A stretch of 64,000 nt of DNA from Phycicoccus sp. M110.8 (lineage in GTDB: Bacteria; Actinomycetota; Actinomycetes; Actinomycetales; Dermatophilaceae): contig NZ_JAWDIC010000001.1 in assembly GCF_032464895.1 (NCBI RefSeq), positions 806,001 through 870,000 of the forward strand, given 5' to 3'. Numbering within the stretch: position 1 is the first letter of the stretch; each line of letters begins with the position of its first letter. Shown piece after piece: positions 44,797 through 53,452 of the stretch. Both the position numbers and the translations under genes were made by a program. Under the pieces are notes generated by a model, which saw only the letters and a list, made by a program, of their open reading frames with translations, made no database searches and was not told the DNA's origin.

Positions 44797-45489
44797 ATGC
44801 GACGGCGACGGGGGGTGGTCGTCCTCCTGGGCGCGGTCCTCGTCCTCACCCTCGCCGGCGTGCTGGCGATCGAGCTGTGGCTGCCCGGCCGGCGCCCCGC
44901 GCTGCAGGCCGGTGAGACCTACGGCGTCGACGTCTCCGCGCACCAGGGCACCATCGACTGGCCGGCCGTCGCGGCGGACGGGGTGTCCGCGGCATACCTC
45001 AAGGCGACGGAGGGGGCGACGTTCCGGGACCCTGCCTTCGCCCGCAACTGGGAGCAGGCGCGCGCGGCGGGGCTGCAGGTCGGCGCGTACCACTTCTTCA
45101 CGCTCTGCCGCGGCGGTGCCGAGCAGGCGGCGAACCTCCTCGGCTCCCTCGACGAGGTGGGCGGCCGCCGCGACACCCGCTCGCTGCCGGTGGTCGTCGA
45201 CCTCGAGCTCAGTGGCAACTGCTCCGCCCGGCCGCCGCGCGCGACGGTCCAGCGCGAGCTCGACGCGTTCGTCGAGGCGGTGGAGCAGGGCACCGGGCGG
45301 CCGGTCCGCTACTACGTCCTCAACAGCTGGGACGCGAAGTACCCGCCGACCCGCGACCGCCAGCGCTGGGTGCGCAGCATCGTCGTGCGGCCGCCCGGCG
45401 CGTGGGTCTGGTGGCAGGCGAGCAACCGTGCGCGGGTCGCCGGGGTCCACGGGCCGGTGGACCTCAACGTCGTCCGGCCCACGCGCTGA
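44797..45489 (+). CDS. GH25 lysozyme-like hydrolase with N-terminal membrane anchor
   Basis: A 230-residue muramidase-type protein. Residues 5-27 form a signal anchor after four arginines. The GH25 pattern follows: YGVDVSAHQGTIDW, YLKATEGATFRDP, and the catalytic DxE in VVVDLELSGNC. Expected to cut peptidoglycan outside the membrane. A TAGGGT box lies 6 bases before the ATG (leaderless). It interrupts the catabolic island and does not seem to belong to its pathway. Confidence 0.9.
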   Translation: MRRRRGVVVLLGAVLVLTLAGVLAIELWLPGRRPALQAGETYGVDVSAHQGTIDWPAVAADGVSAAYLKATEGATFRDPAFARNWEQARAAGLQVGAYHFFTLCRGGAEQAANLLGSLDEVGGRRDTRSLPVVVDLELSGNCSARPPRATVQRELDAFVEAVEQGTGRPVRYYVLNSWDAKYPPTRDRQRWVRSIVVRPPGAWVWWQASNRARVAGVHGPVDLNVVRPTR

Positions 45490-45560
45490 CGCGACGCGGC
45501 ACTCGACGCGGCACGGGACTCCACGCGGCGCGCCGGCCGCAGCCGGGTTAGCGTCGGCAG

Positions 45561-47114
45561 GTGACCGCAGCCTCCCCCGTCCTGCCCACCAGCACCCCGT
45601 CTGCGCAGGGCATCGACGCCCGCGGCGTGCTCGCCCTCGTCGACGCCCTCGAGGCCGACGGCCACGACCCGCACAGCCTCCTGCTCGCGCGGCACGGCCA
45701 CGTCGTGGCGCGCGGGTGGTGGGCGCCGTATGCCGCGGACCGTGTGCAGCTCGTGTACTCGCTGAGCAAGTCGTTCACCGCGACGGCGGTCGGGCTGCTC
45801 GTCGACGAGGGACGCCTGTCGCTCGACGACCGCGTCTTCGACGTGCTGCCGCCTGCCCTGCTCCCGGCCGGGGCAGAGGTGTCCGAGCGGTACCGCAGCC
45901 TCACCCTCGGCCACTGCCTGACCATGGCGACCGGCCACGACGTCGACGCGTGGCCCGGCCCCGTCTTACTGGCCTCGCTGGCCCCGTCCGACGACGGCAC
46001 CGACCCCGTGCTCGGCGCGATCCTGGCGCACGAGCCCGAGCACGAGCCGGGCACCGCGTGGGCCTACAACCAGCTCGCGACCTACCTCGCGGCGTCGTGC
46101 GTCCGCGAGGTGACCGGCGCGAGCCTGCTCGACCTCGTGCGCTCGCGCGTCCTGGGGCAGCTGGACCCGGGAGGTGCCGACCGCGCGCGCTGGCACCGCA
46201 CCGCGACCGGCCGCGAGCTCGGCTTCTCCGGCATCCACGTCGGCACCGACGCCATCCTGGGGCTGGCCCAGACCTACCTCGCCGGGGGTCGGTGGGCGGG
46301 CGAGCAGCTGCTGTCTGCGGACTGGGTGGCCGCTGCGACGGCGCCGACCGGCCTGCCCAACCGGGAGCCGGACCCCAACCCCGACTGGACCCACGGCTAC
46401 GGCTGCTCGTTCTGGGGTGCCAGCCACGGGTACCGCGGCGACGGCGCCTACGGCCAGTACGCGATCGTGCTACCCGAGCAGGACATCGCCCTCGCCATCA
46501 CGTCCGAGACCGTCGACATGCAGGCCGTGCTCGACCTCGTCTGGGAGCACCTGCTCCCGGCCGTCGATCGCGAGGGTGACGCGGCGGCGGACGACGCGCT
46601 GGCCACCCGCATGGCCTCCCTCACCGTCCCGACGCCGTCGTCGACGACGGCCGGACCGGACGAGGGCTCGTGGACCCGGTCGCCGAACAGCCGGCTTCCC
46701 GAGGCGTATGCCGGCGTGCGCGTGGAGCGCGTGGCCGCAGGCGGAGCGGGAGGCCCGGGTCACGAGGGCGGCGACGTGACCGGCGGCGCAGCCTCGGGCG
46801 CCCGTGCCGGCACGGCATACCGGCTCACGCTCGAGGCGCACGGCACCACGGCGACGGTCGACGTCGGGGACGGGCACTGGGTCGACACGCGCCTCACCGT
46901 CGGCGACGTCGAGCTCGTGGTCGCGGCCTCGGGCGGCTGGACCGGGGACGGGACGTTCGAGGCCGATCTGCGACTGGTCGAGACGCCCCACCGGGTCCAG
47001 GTGCGCACCCGGCCCGACGGCTCGGCGTGGCTGGGCTGGCACGAGGTGCCGCTGCACGGGTCGGACCCCCTCGCGCTCGTGCTGCCCGGGGACCGCGCCT
47101 ACCTCTCGCTCTAG
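45561..47114 (+). CDS. Serine hydrolase, beta-lactamase/class C PBP fold
   Basis: A 517-residue protein. The Ser-x-x-Lys motif is YSLSKSFTA (Ser 67, Lys 70), with AWAYNQLATYLAA as the likely Tyr region and HGYGCSFWG further on. The last 170 residues are a separate beta-rich domain. No signal peptide is seen, so an esterase or peptidase role in the cytoplasm is more likely than drug resistance. TAGCGT lies 6 bases before the GTG. Confidence 0.85.
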   Translation: MTAASPVLPTSTPSAQGIDARGVLALVDALEADGHDPHSLLLARHGHVVARGWWAPYAADRVQLVYSLSKSFTATAVGLLVDEGRLSLDDRVFDVLPPALLPAGAEVSERYRSLTLGHCLTMATGHDVDAWPGPVLLASLAPSDDGTDPVLGAILAHEPEHEPGTAWAYNQLATYLAASCVREVTGASLLDLVRSRVLGQLDPGGADRARWHRTATGRELGFSGIHVGTDAILGLAQTYLAGGRWAGEQLLSADWVAAATAPTGLPNREPDPNPDWTHGYGCSFWGASHGYRGDGAYGQYAIVLPEQDIALAITSETVDMQAVLDLVWEHLLPAVDREGDAAADDALATRMASLTVPTPSSTTAGPDEGSWTRSPNSRLPEAYAGVRVERVAAGGAGGPGHEGGDVTGGAASGARAGTAYRLTLEAHGTTATVDVGDGHWVDTRLTVGDVELVVAASGGWTGDGTFEADLRLVETPHRVQVRTRPDGSAWLGWHEVPLHGSDPLALVLPGDRAYLSL

Positions 47115-47122
47115 GCCCGGTT

Positions 47123-47135
47123 GGCAACATGTGCC
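47123..47135. promoter_or_regulatory. GGCAACATGTGCC palindrome upstream of hyuA
   Basis: Inverted repeat GGCA/TGCC with almost the same sequence and flanks as the site at 37413-37425. It lies 38 bases before hyuA. Both genes belong to the same catabolic island, so one regulator, probably PucR, may bind both; inference. Confidence 0.5.
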
Positions 47136-47172
47136 GACGCCCGTGCGAGGGCGAGTGGGTTGAATCGCACGC

Positions 47173-49344
47173 ATGGCGCGACGGATCCGGATCGGCATCG
47201 ACACCGGCGGGACGTTCACCGACGTCGTCGCGCTCGACGAGGACTCCGGCGACCTCGTCACGACCAAGACGCCCTCGACGCCGGGAAACCCGGCCGACGG
47301 GTTCATCACCGGCGTCGAGAAGGTCCTGGCCCTCATGGAGGCGACCGGCGCGGACGTCACGTCCGTCAGTCACGGGACGACCGTCGCGACCAACAAGCTG
47401 CTCGAGGGCAAGGTCGAGCGGCTGGGGTTCGTGACGACCGAGGGGTACGAGTTCCTGCTCGAGATCGCGCGGCAGGCGGTGCCCGACGGGTACGGCAACT
47501 CCTACTTCTGGGTGAAGCCGCCGCGCATCGTCCCGGCCGACCAGGTCCGCACCGTCGGTGGCCGGATGGATTACGAGGGCAATGAGATCCGTCCCTTCGA
47601 CGAGGCGGGCGCGGTGGCGGCGGCACGCTGGTTCCGCGACCGCGGCATCACGACGATCGGCGTCTGCTTCCTGCACTCCTACGCCGACGACCGGCACGAG
47701 GTCGCGATGCGCGAGGTCCTGCGGCGCGAGCACCCCGAGGCCGTCGTGTCGATCTCCAGCGAGGTGCTGCGCGAGTACCGCGAGTACGAGCGGGCCATGA
47801 CGACGCTCGTCGACGCGGCGGTGAAGCCCAGCGTGTCCCGCTACGTCGCCAACATCCACGAGCGGCTCGACGCGATCGCGCCCGGCGTCCCGTTCTCGAT
47901 CATGAAGTCGAACGGCGGCGTCCTGTCGGCCGACGAGGTGGTGCACCAGCCGATCACGACGGTGCTGTCCGGCCCGGCCGCCGGGGCCCTCGGTGCGGGG
48001 CTCGTGGCCGCCCGCGCCGGGTTTCCGAAGGTGCTGACGTGTGACGGGGGCGGGACGTCGACCGACGTGTCGGTGGTGCTCGACGGTGAGCCGACGCTGA
48101 CGACCGAGGGCACCGTCGGGGCCTACCCCAGCAAGATCCCGATGATCGATGTCGTCACGGTCGGGGCAGGCGGCGGCTCCATCGCCTGGGTCTCCCCCGA
48201 GGGCACGCTCAAGGTCGGCCCCCAGTCGGCCGGTGCCGACCCCGGCCCGCTCTGCTACGCCAAGGGCGGCACCGAGCCGACCATCACCGACGCCCACGTC
48301 GTCCTCGGGCGCATCCCGCCGCACCTGCTCGGTGGGGAGATCCCCCTCGACGTCGACGCGGCGCGGGCGGGGATCGACGCCCTGGCGGAGCGGCTCTCGC
48401 TCGACCCGGTGCGCTGCGCCACCGGCGTCCTCGAGATCTCCGCGTGGAACCAGGCCAACGCGCTGCGACAGGTCTCTGTCAAGCGCGGGCTCGACGTCCG
48501 CGACTTCATGCTGGCGACGTTCGGCGGCTCGGGGTCGCTGCTCGCGTGCCGGCTCGTCGACATCCTCGACCTGGCCGGGGTCGTCGTGCCGCGGGACCCG
48601 GGCAACGTCAGCGCGTTCGGGCTGCTGACCGTCGACGTGAAGAACGACTACGTGCAGACGATGGTCGCCCGGCACGCCTCGCTGGACCTCGCGGCGGTGC
48701 AGAAGACGTTCGACGAGCTCACCGACCGGGCGGCCGCTGCGCTCGACGCCGAGGGGTTCCCGCGCGACCGGCACCGGTACGTCCGCACCGTCGACCTGCG
48801 CTACTTCGGGCAGGCGTTCGAGGTGCGGGTGCCGGCTCCCGACGGTGGGGCGGGACCGGTCGACGCGGCGTATGCCGGTGCCGTCGCCGACGCGTTCCAC
48901 GCCGGGCACCGCGCGCTGTACGGCTACGACTTCGCCGGCGACCCGACCCAGCAGGTGGAGTGGGTCAACCTGCGCGTCACCGGGATCGGCCCCATCACCC
49001 GCCCGCAGCTGCGCGACCTTCCCTCCCGCCCCGAGGCGCACTTCCCTGCTGCCGGTGCGGCATCCGCCTCCTCCGACCGCGAGTCTTTGAGCGATCCCGG
49101 CGGTCCTGACCGCGGGGATCGCTCAAAGACCACGACACGACGGGTCTGCTTCGACGCGGACGCGGGGTACGTCCAGACGCCGGTTCTGTGGCGGCCGGAC
49201 CTGCGGGCCGGCGACACGTTCGACGGGCCTGCGATCGTCGAGGAGTTCGGTTCCACCGTGCCGGTCCACCCCGGCTTCCGGTGTGAGGTCGACCGCCTCG
49301 GCAACCTCGTGCTGACCCGCACGGAGCGAGGAGGCGACCGATGA
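47173..49344 (+). CDS. hyuA: N-methylhydantoinase/5-oxoprolinase subunit A
   Basis: A 723-residue ATP-dependent hydantoinase/oxoprolinase A subunit. It starts RIGIDTGGTFTDVVALDE, with SHGTTVATNKLLEG, the hydantoinase A core VLSGPAAGALGAG, GGGTSTDVSVV and GGGSIAW, and ends with the C-terminal GPAIVEEFGSTVPVHPG. A 16-codon palindromic element (49084-49129) sits just before that last domain. Expected to open a hydantoin or oxoproline ring using ATP. The ATGA overlap couples it to hyuB. Confidence 0.93.
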   Translation: MARRIRIGIDTGGTFTDVVALDEDSGDLVTTKTPSTPGNPADGFITGVEKVLALMEATGADVTSVSHGTTVATNKLLEGKVERLGFVTTEGYEFLLEIARQAVPDGYGNSYFWVKPPRIVPADQVRTVGGRMDYEGNEIRPFDEAGAVAAARWFRDRGITTIGVCFLHSYADDRHEVAMREVLRREHPEAVVSISSEVLREYREYERAMTTLVDAAVKPSVSRYVANIHERLDAIAPGVPFSIMKSNGGVLSADEVVHQPITTVLSGPAAGALGAGLVAARAGFPKVLTCDGGGTSTDVSVVLDGEPTLTTEGTVGAYPSKIPMIDVVTVGAGGGSIAWVSPEGTLKVGPQSAGADPGPLCYAKGGTEPTITDAHVVLGRIPPHLLGGEIPLDVDAARAGIDALAERLSLDPVRCATGVLEISAWNQANALRQVSVKRGLDVRDFMLATFGGSGSLLACRLVDILDLAGVVVPRDPGNVSAFGLLTVDVKNDYVQTMVARHASLDLAAVQKTFDELTDRAAAALDAEGFPRDRHRYVRTVDLRYFGQAFEVRVPAPDGGAGPVDAAYAGAVADAFHAGHRALYGYDFAGDPTQQVEWVNLRVTGIGPITRPQLRDLPSRPEAHFPAAGAASASSDRESLSDPGGPDRGDRSKTTTRRVCFDADAGYVQTPVLWRPDLRAGDTFDGPAIVEEFGSTVPVHPGFRCEVDRLGNLVLTRTERGGDR
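49084..49129. repeat. 46-bp palindromic element inside hyuA (copy 2)
   Basis: Arms of 22 bases with one mismatch around a 2-base centre. Read in frame it gives SLSDPGGPDRGDRSKT, matching the element in allF (33531-33576) in the same frame. It lies in a variable Ala/Ser-rich loop between conserved parts of HyuA. Confidence 0.85.
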
Positions 49345-51284
49345 ACCCCGCAGGCCTGCCCACGGCATACGAGCACGGGAAGCGGCTCACCCCCGAGGGG
49401 ACGGACGTCGACCCGATCCTCGTCGAGATCGTCCAGGGCACCCTGGCCAGCGTCGAGATGGAGGTCGAGACCGCGATCGCGCGCACCAGCCGCAGCCCGA
49501 TGATCCGCGACGCCCACGACTTCCGCGCGGGCATCCACGACCGGCAGCTGCGCAAGCTCACCGGGCGGTCGTACTCGGCGCTGGTGCACCCGGTCGTGCG
49601 CGACTTCCCGATCGCGGAGATGTCCGAGGGCGACGTCTTCTTCCACAACGACGTCTACGAGTCCGAGGGCGGGATCGGGCACCTGCCGGACCTCTGCGTC
49701 ACGGTGCCGGTGTTCCACGAGGGCGAGGTCGTGGCCTTCGTGCAGGCGTTCGGCCACCACGACGACATCGGCGGCGCGGTGCCGGGGTCGATGCCGAGCA
49801 ACGCGACGACGGTGTTCGAGGAGGGTCTGTCGGTGCCCCCGATCCGCTTGTGGGACAAAGGAGTTCCCAACCGCGCCGCCCTGCGCATCATGACCCGCAA
49901 CAGCCGTATGCCGGACAGCCTCGCCGCCGACCTCGACGCCGAGTGCTCGGCCTGCCTCATGGGGGCGCGGCGGCTCGGGGAGCTGTTCGCCCGCTACGGA
50001 CGCGCCGACATCGAGGCCGCCTTCGACACGATCCTCGACCGCACCACCGAGACCTACCGGCGCGAGATCCTGTCGCAGATCCCCGACGGCACCTACGTCT
50101 GGGAGGACTACGCCGAGCACGACGGCGTCGACGAGCCCCAGCTGCACACCCAGCGGATCACCCTCACCAAGGTCAGCGACGCGCCGGCTGACCCCGAGAA
50201 CGGCCGGCCCGCCGGGCCGCGTCTCATCATCGACTTCACCGGCACCAGCCCGCAGGCCAGGGGACCGATCAACCACTGCGGCGACTACGTCGGCGGCAAC
50301 TTCCTCAAGAAGTGGCTCGCGCCGATCCTGCGCAACCTGGCCGAGTCACCCGAGCGGATGGCCGAGCTCGACGTCAACGAGGGCGTCGTGCCGCTCATCG
50401 AGATGCGCTTCCCCGACAAGGGCACGCTGCTCACGCCGATCTACCCCGCGCCGACCAACGCCCGCACCTTCGTCATCCTGCGGCTGCTCGGCGTGCTCGC
50501 CGGGGTCGTCGCCAAGGCGGTCGACGGCCGGATGCCCGCCGACCAGGAGACGATCCGCTACACCGGCGTCTACGGCAAGGACCGCGACGGCAACGACTAC
50601 CTCATGCGCGAGGTCCTCGGCGGCGGCTCCGGCGGCCGCCACTACGCCGACGGCGAGGACACGATCCACGTGGTCCCCGACAGCCGGAACCTGCCGACCG
50701 AGTTCACCGAGTCCCGGTTCCCGTTCGTGGTCGAGCGGCTCGGGCTGGCGGTCGACTCCGGGGGTGCCGGGCGCCACCGCGGCGGCCTGGGCTACGAGAA
50801 GCACATCCGGATGCTGCGCGACGCCCACTTCATGTCGATCGCCGACCGCTCGATCCTCGCCTGCTGGGGGGTCAGGGGCGGCAAGGCGGGTATGCCGTTC
50901 AGCGTCACCATCGACCCCGGCGGGCCGGACGAGCGGGAGGTCGACGCGCTGGCCGATGCCGAGCCGGTGCGGGCCGGGCAGGTCATCCGGATCCGCACCA
51001 CCGGCGGCGGCGGGTGGGGCGACCCGCTCGAGCGCCCCTACGCCGAGGTCGAGCAGGACCTGCGCTGGGGCAAGGTCTCCTTCGAGGGCGCGCACGCGGC
51101 ATACGGCGTCGTGGCCTCGGGCACCAAGGACGAGCCGGTGGTCGACGAAGGGGCGAGCGACGCCCTGCGGGCCAGGATGCGGGGCGAGCGCGAGGAGTCG
51201 GGGGACCAGCCGTTCTTCGACCGGGGTCCCGGGTACGCCCGCCTCTCGGAGGGGAAGGCGGCAGCGGACGTCGACTGGCTCTAG
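49341..51284 (+). CDS. hyuB: N-methylhydantoinase/5-oxoprolinase subunit B
   Basis: A 647-residue B subunit. It begins DPILVEIVQGTLASVEMEVE and carries FFHNDVYESEGGIGHLPD, FGHHDDIGGAVPGSMPS, the GGNFLKKW segment, and the Gly-rich GGSGGRHYADGED and TTGGGGWGDPLERP near the end, all typical of HyuB. Partner of HyuA in the ring-opening reaction. Its stop TAG is part of the -10 box of the next gene. Confidence 0.93.
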   Translation: MNPAGLPTAYEHGKRLTPEGTDVDPILVEIVQGTLASVEMEVETAIARTSRSPMIRDAHDFRAGIHDRQLRKLTGRSYSALVHPVVRDFPIAEMSEGDVFFHNDVYESEGGIGHLPDLCVTVPVFHEGEVVAFVQAFGHHDDIGGAVPGSMPSNATTVFEEGLSVPPIRLWDKGVPNRAALRIMTRNSRMPDSLAADLDAECSACLMGARRLGELFARYGRADIEAAFDTILDRTTETYRREILSQIPDGTYVWEDYAEHDGVDEPQLHTQRITLTKVSDAPADPENGRPAGPRLIIDFTGTSPQARGPINHCGDYVGGNFLKKWLAPILRNLAESPERMAELDVNEGVVPLIEMRFPDKGTLLTPIYPAPTNARTFVILRLLGVLAGVVAKAVDGRMPADQETIRYTGVYGKDRDGNDYLMREVLGGGSGGRHYADGEDTIHVVPDSRNLPTEFTESRFPFVVERLGLAVDSGGAGRHRGGLGYEKHIRMLRDAHFMSIADRSILACWGVRGGKAGMPFSVTIDPGGPDEREVDALADAEPVRAGQVIRIRTTGGGGWGDPLERPYAEVEQDLRWGKVSFEGAHAAYGVVASGTKDEPVVDEGASDALRARMRGEREESGDQPFFDRGPGYARLSEGKAAADVDWL

Positions 51285-51293
51285 CCTCGGGTC

Positions 51294-51854
51294 ATGCCTC
51301 CGGCCGCGCGCACGACCTACGTCCTCGTCGACGGGGAGAACCTCGACGCCACCCTCGGCAACTCGATCCTGGGTCGGCGCCCCCGCCCCGAGGAGCGGCC
51401 GCGGTGGGAGCGGCTGCTGCAGTTCGCCCGCGAGCGCTGGAGCCAGGACGCGACCGGCCTGTTCTTCCTCGCCGCAAACACCGAGCTGCCGATGGCGTTC
51501 GTGCAGGCGCTGCTCGCCATCGGCTACCGGCCGATCGCCCTGTCCGGCGCGGCCGGCGAGAAGGTCGTCGACATCGCCATCCAGCGCACCCTGGCCGAGC
51601 TGCGGTCGCGTGAGGCGGATGTGCTGCTCGTCAGCAACGACGGCGACTTCGTCGACCAGGTGGAGGACCTGCTCGACGGGCGCCGGGTCGGACTCGTCGG
51701 CTTTACCGAGTTCCGCAACCGCGACTTCGTCGAGCTCGCCGAGGACGGGTTGGAGATGTTCGACCTCGAGTACGACGTGCAGGCGTTCAACGAGCGGCTC
51801 CCCCGCGTCCGGATCATCCCGATCGAGGAGTTCGACCCGGTCCAGTTCCTCTAG
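51294..51854 (+). CDS. NYN domain protein (PIN-like ribonuclease fold)
   Basis: A 186-residue protein. Acidic clusters for metal binding are YVLVDGENLDATLG at the start and VLLVSNDGDFVDQVEDLL near residue 107, as in NYN nucleases. The end (RVRIIPIEEFDPVQFL) is conserved-looking. Likely an RNA-cleaving enzyme of unknown target. TAGCCT lies 6 bases before the ATG. Confidence 0.85.
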   Translation: MPPAARTTYVLVDGENLDATLGNSILGRRPRPEERPRWERLLQFARERWSQDATGLFFLAANTELPMAFVQALLAIGYRPIALSGAAGEKVVDIAIQRTLAELRSREADVLLVSNDGDFVDQVEDLLDGRRVGLVGFTEFRNRDFVELAEDGLEMFDLEYDVQAFNERLPRVRIIPIEEFDPVQFL

Positions 51855-51913
51855 GTCCGGGGAGGGAACGGGTCGGGCCGCCGCCGGTGACCGGTCAGGC
51901 CGTCCGGCACCGG

Positions 51914-52420
51914 TCAGGCCGGTGGGCTCGCGTCCACGGCGGGGGCCCAGCCGCCCTCCTCGCGGATGGCGAGCAGGATCCGCCGGGTGATCTCACGGAG
52001 CTGCCTGGCCTGCGCGGCCGTCAACCGGTCGAGCACGAGGTCGTGCACGGTGCGCACGTGCCCCGGCGTCGCCTGCTCGAACGCCTCCAGCCCCTCCTCG
52101 GTGAGGACGGCCAGCGTGAAGCGGCCGTCGGCCGGGTCGGGGGTGCGACGCAGCCAGCCCCTCGACTCGAGCCGCGTGGCGGCGCGCGACAGGCGTGACA
52201 GCGAGCTGTTGGCGTAGCCCGCGAGGACGCTCATGCGCAGGGTGCGCTCGGGGGCGTCGGCGAGGGCGTAGAGCACGCCGTACTCGAAGTGCGTCAGGCC
52301 GGAGTCTCGCTGGAGCTGGCCGTCGAGGGCGGCGGGGAGCCACTCCAGCACGGTGGCCAGCGAGGCCCAGGTCTCGAGGGCGTCGCCGGTGAGGCGGGTG
52401 GGCGCGGGCTGCTCCGGCAT
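51914..52420 (-). CDS. MarR family transcriptional regulator
   Basis: A 168-residue winged-helix regulator. The core is THFEYGVLYALADAPERTLR, the recognition helix ANSSLSRLSRAATRLESRGW, and the wing RRTPDPADGRFTLAVLTEEG. ATG 52420 has a TACGCT box 6 bases ahead and is the family start; an upstream ATG (52489) would add 23 atypical basic residues. It diverges from the SDR gene and probably represses it through the operator at 52498-52513. Confidence 0.9.
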   Translation of the reverse strand: MPEQPAPTRLTGDALETWASLATVLEWLPAALDGQLQRDSGLTHFEYGVLYALADAPERTLRMSVLAGYANSSLSRLSRAATRLESRGWLRRTPDPADGRFTLAVLTEEGLEAFEQATPGHVRTVHDLVLDRLTAAQARQLREITRRILLAIREEGGWAPAVDASPPA

Positions 52421-52466
52421 GGCGGCAGCGTACGCGAACGCAGCGCGCTCGGACCGCCTCCGTGAC

Positions 52467-52513
52467 TTGATCCGGAAAGTCATCGCCATCTAAGGTCACT
52501 TGCTCAGTCAAGT
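52467..52513 (+). promoter_or_regulatory. SDR promoter with MarR-type operator
   Basis: TTGATC (52467-52472) and TAAGGT (52491-52496) are spaced by 18 bases. The inverted repeat ACTTG...CAAGT (52498-52513) covers the start point, where a MarR dimer would block transcription. A further ACTTG occurs at 52465-52469 overlapping the -35. Confidence 0.6.
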
Positions 52514-52549
52514 AAAAGAAGCAGCATGTGACGTGGATCGGGAGAGAGC

Positions 52550-53341
52550 ATGGACCTGGGACTGACCGGCACGAGGGCCTTCGTGAGCGGCTCGACGCGA
52601 GGGATCGGCCTGGCCATCGCCCGGGCGCTGCTCGCCGAGGGAGTGGCGGTCGTCGTCAACGGCCGCGACGAGGAGACCGTCCGGGAGACGGTGGGCCGGC
52701 TCGAGGCCGAGCACCCGGGCAGCACCGTCGCGGGGATCGCAGGGGACTTCGGCGACCCCGCCCAGGCGACCCGGCTCGTGGAGTTGCTGGAAGACGTCGA
52801 CATCCTGGTCAACAACGTCGGGATGTTCGAGGTCAGGGCGTTCGAGGAGGTCGGCGACGACGACTGGCAGCACTACTTCGACGTCAACGTCATGAGCGCC
52901 GTCCGGCTCTCCCGGCGGCTGCTGGGGCCGATGCTCGAGCGCGGCTGGGGCCGCGTCATCGTCATCAGCAGCGAGTCCGGGGTGAACGTCCCCGCCGACA
53001 TGGTCCACTACGGCGTCACCAAGGCGGCCACCCTCGCGCTGGCCAACGGCCTGGCCAAGCGCACGCGCGGCACGGGCGTCACGGTGAACACGATCCTCGG
53101 CGGACCGACGTGGTCCGACGGCGTCGCCCAGGCCGTCGAGCAGGTCGCGCACGGCATGGGCACGTCCGTCGAGGACCTGAGGTCGCACCTCGTCTCCACC
53201 ACCCCGACGTCCCTGGTGCAGCGCTTCCTCGAGCCGGCCGAGGTCGCAGACCTCGCCGTCTACCTCGCCAGCCCTCGCTCGTCCGCCACGAACGGTGCAG
53301 CCCTGCGCGCCGACGGTGGCGTGCTCACGACGACCCTCTGA
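52550..53341 (+). CDS. Short-chain dehydrogenase/reductase (SDR)
   Basis: A 263-residue NAD(P)-dependent oxidoreductase. The cofactor loop is AFVSGSTRGIGLAIARALL, NNVG gives the next SDR motif, and the active site is ISSESGVN...HYGVTKAA (Ser, Tyr-x3-Lys). GGGAGAG stands 9 bases before the ATG. Its MarR-type neighbour and operator suggest induction by a lipophilic or aromatic compound; the substrate is unknown. Confidence 0.92.
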   Translation: MDLGLTGTRAFVSGSTRGIGLAIARALLAEGVAVVVNGRDEETVRETVGRLEAEHPGSTVAGIAGDFGDPAQATRLVELLEDVDILVNNVGMFEVRAFEEVGDDDWQHYFDVNVMSAVRLSRRLLGPMLERGWGRVIVISSESGVNVPADMVHYGVTKAATLALANGLAKRTRGTGVTVNTILGGPTWSDGVAQAVEQVAHGMGTSVEDLRSHLVSTTPTSLVQRFLEPAEVADLAVYLASPRSSATNGAALRADGGVLTTTL

Positions 53342-53452
53342 GCGGCGGACCCGTCCAGCCCGGAATGCCGGAGAGTTCAGCGCGAGGGGGCACCGGGTGG
53401 CCGCCGGGCGGTACCTTGGGCCATCGAGCATGCGGTCCAACCCCTGGCCTCC

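Noticed and set aside
45561-47114. Class C beta-lactamase conferring resistance
   Set aside because: No signal peptide, no clear Y-x-N or KTG motif, and an added C-terminal domain; an esterase/peptidase-like role is more likely.
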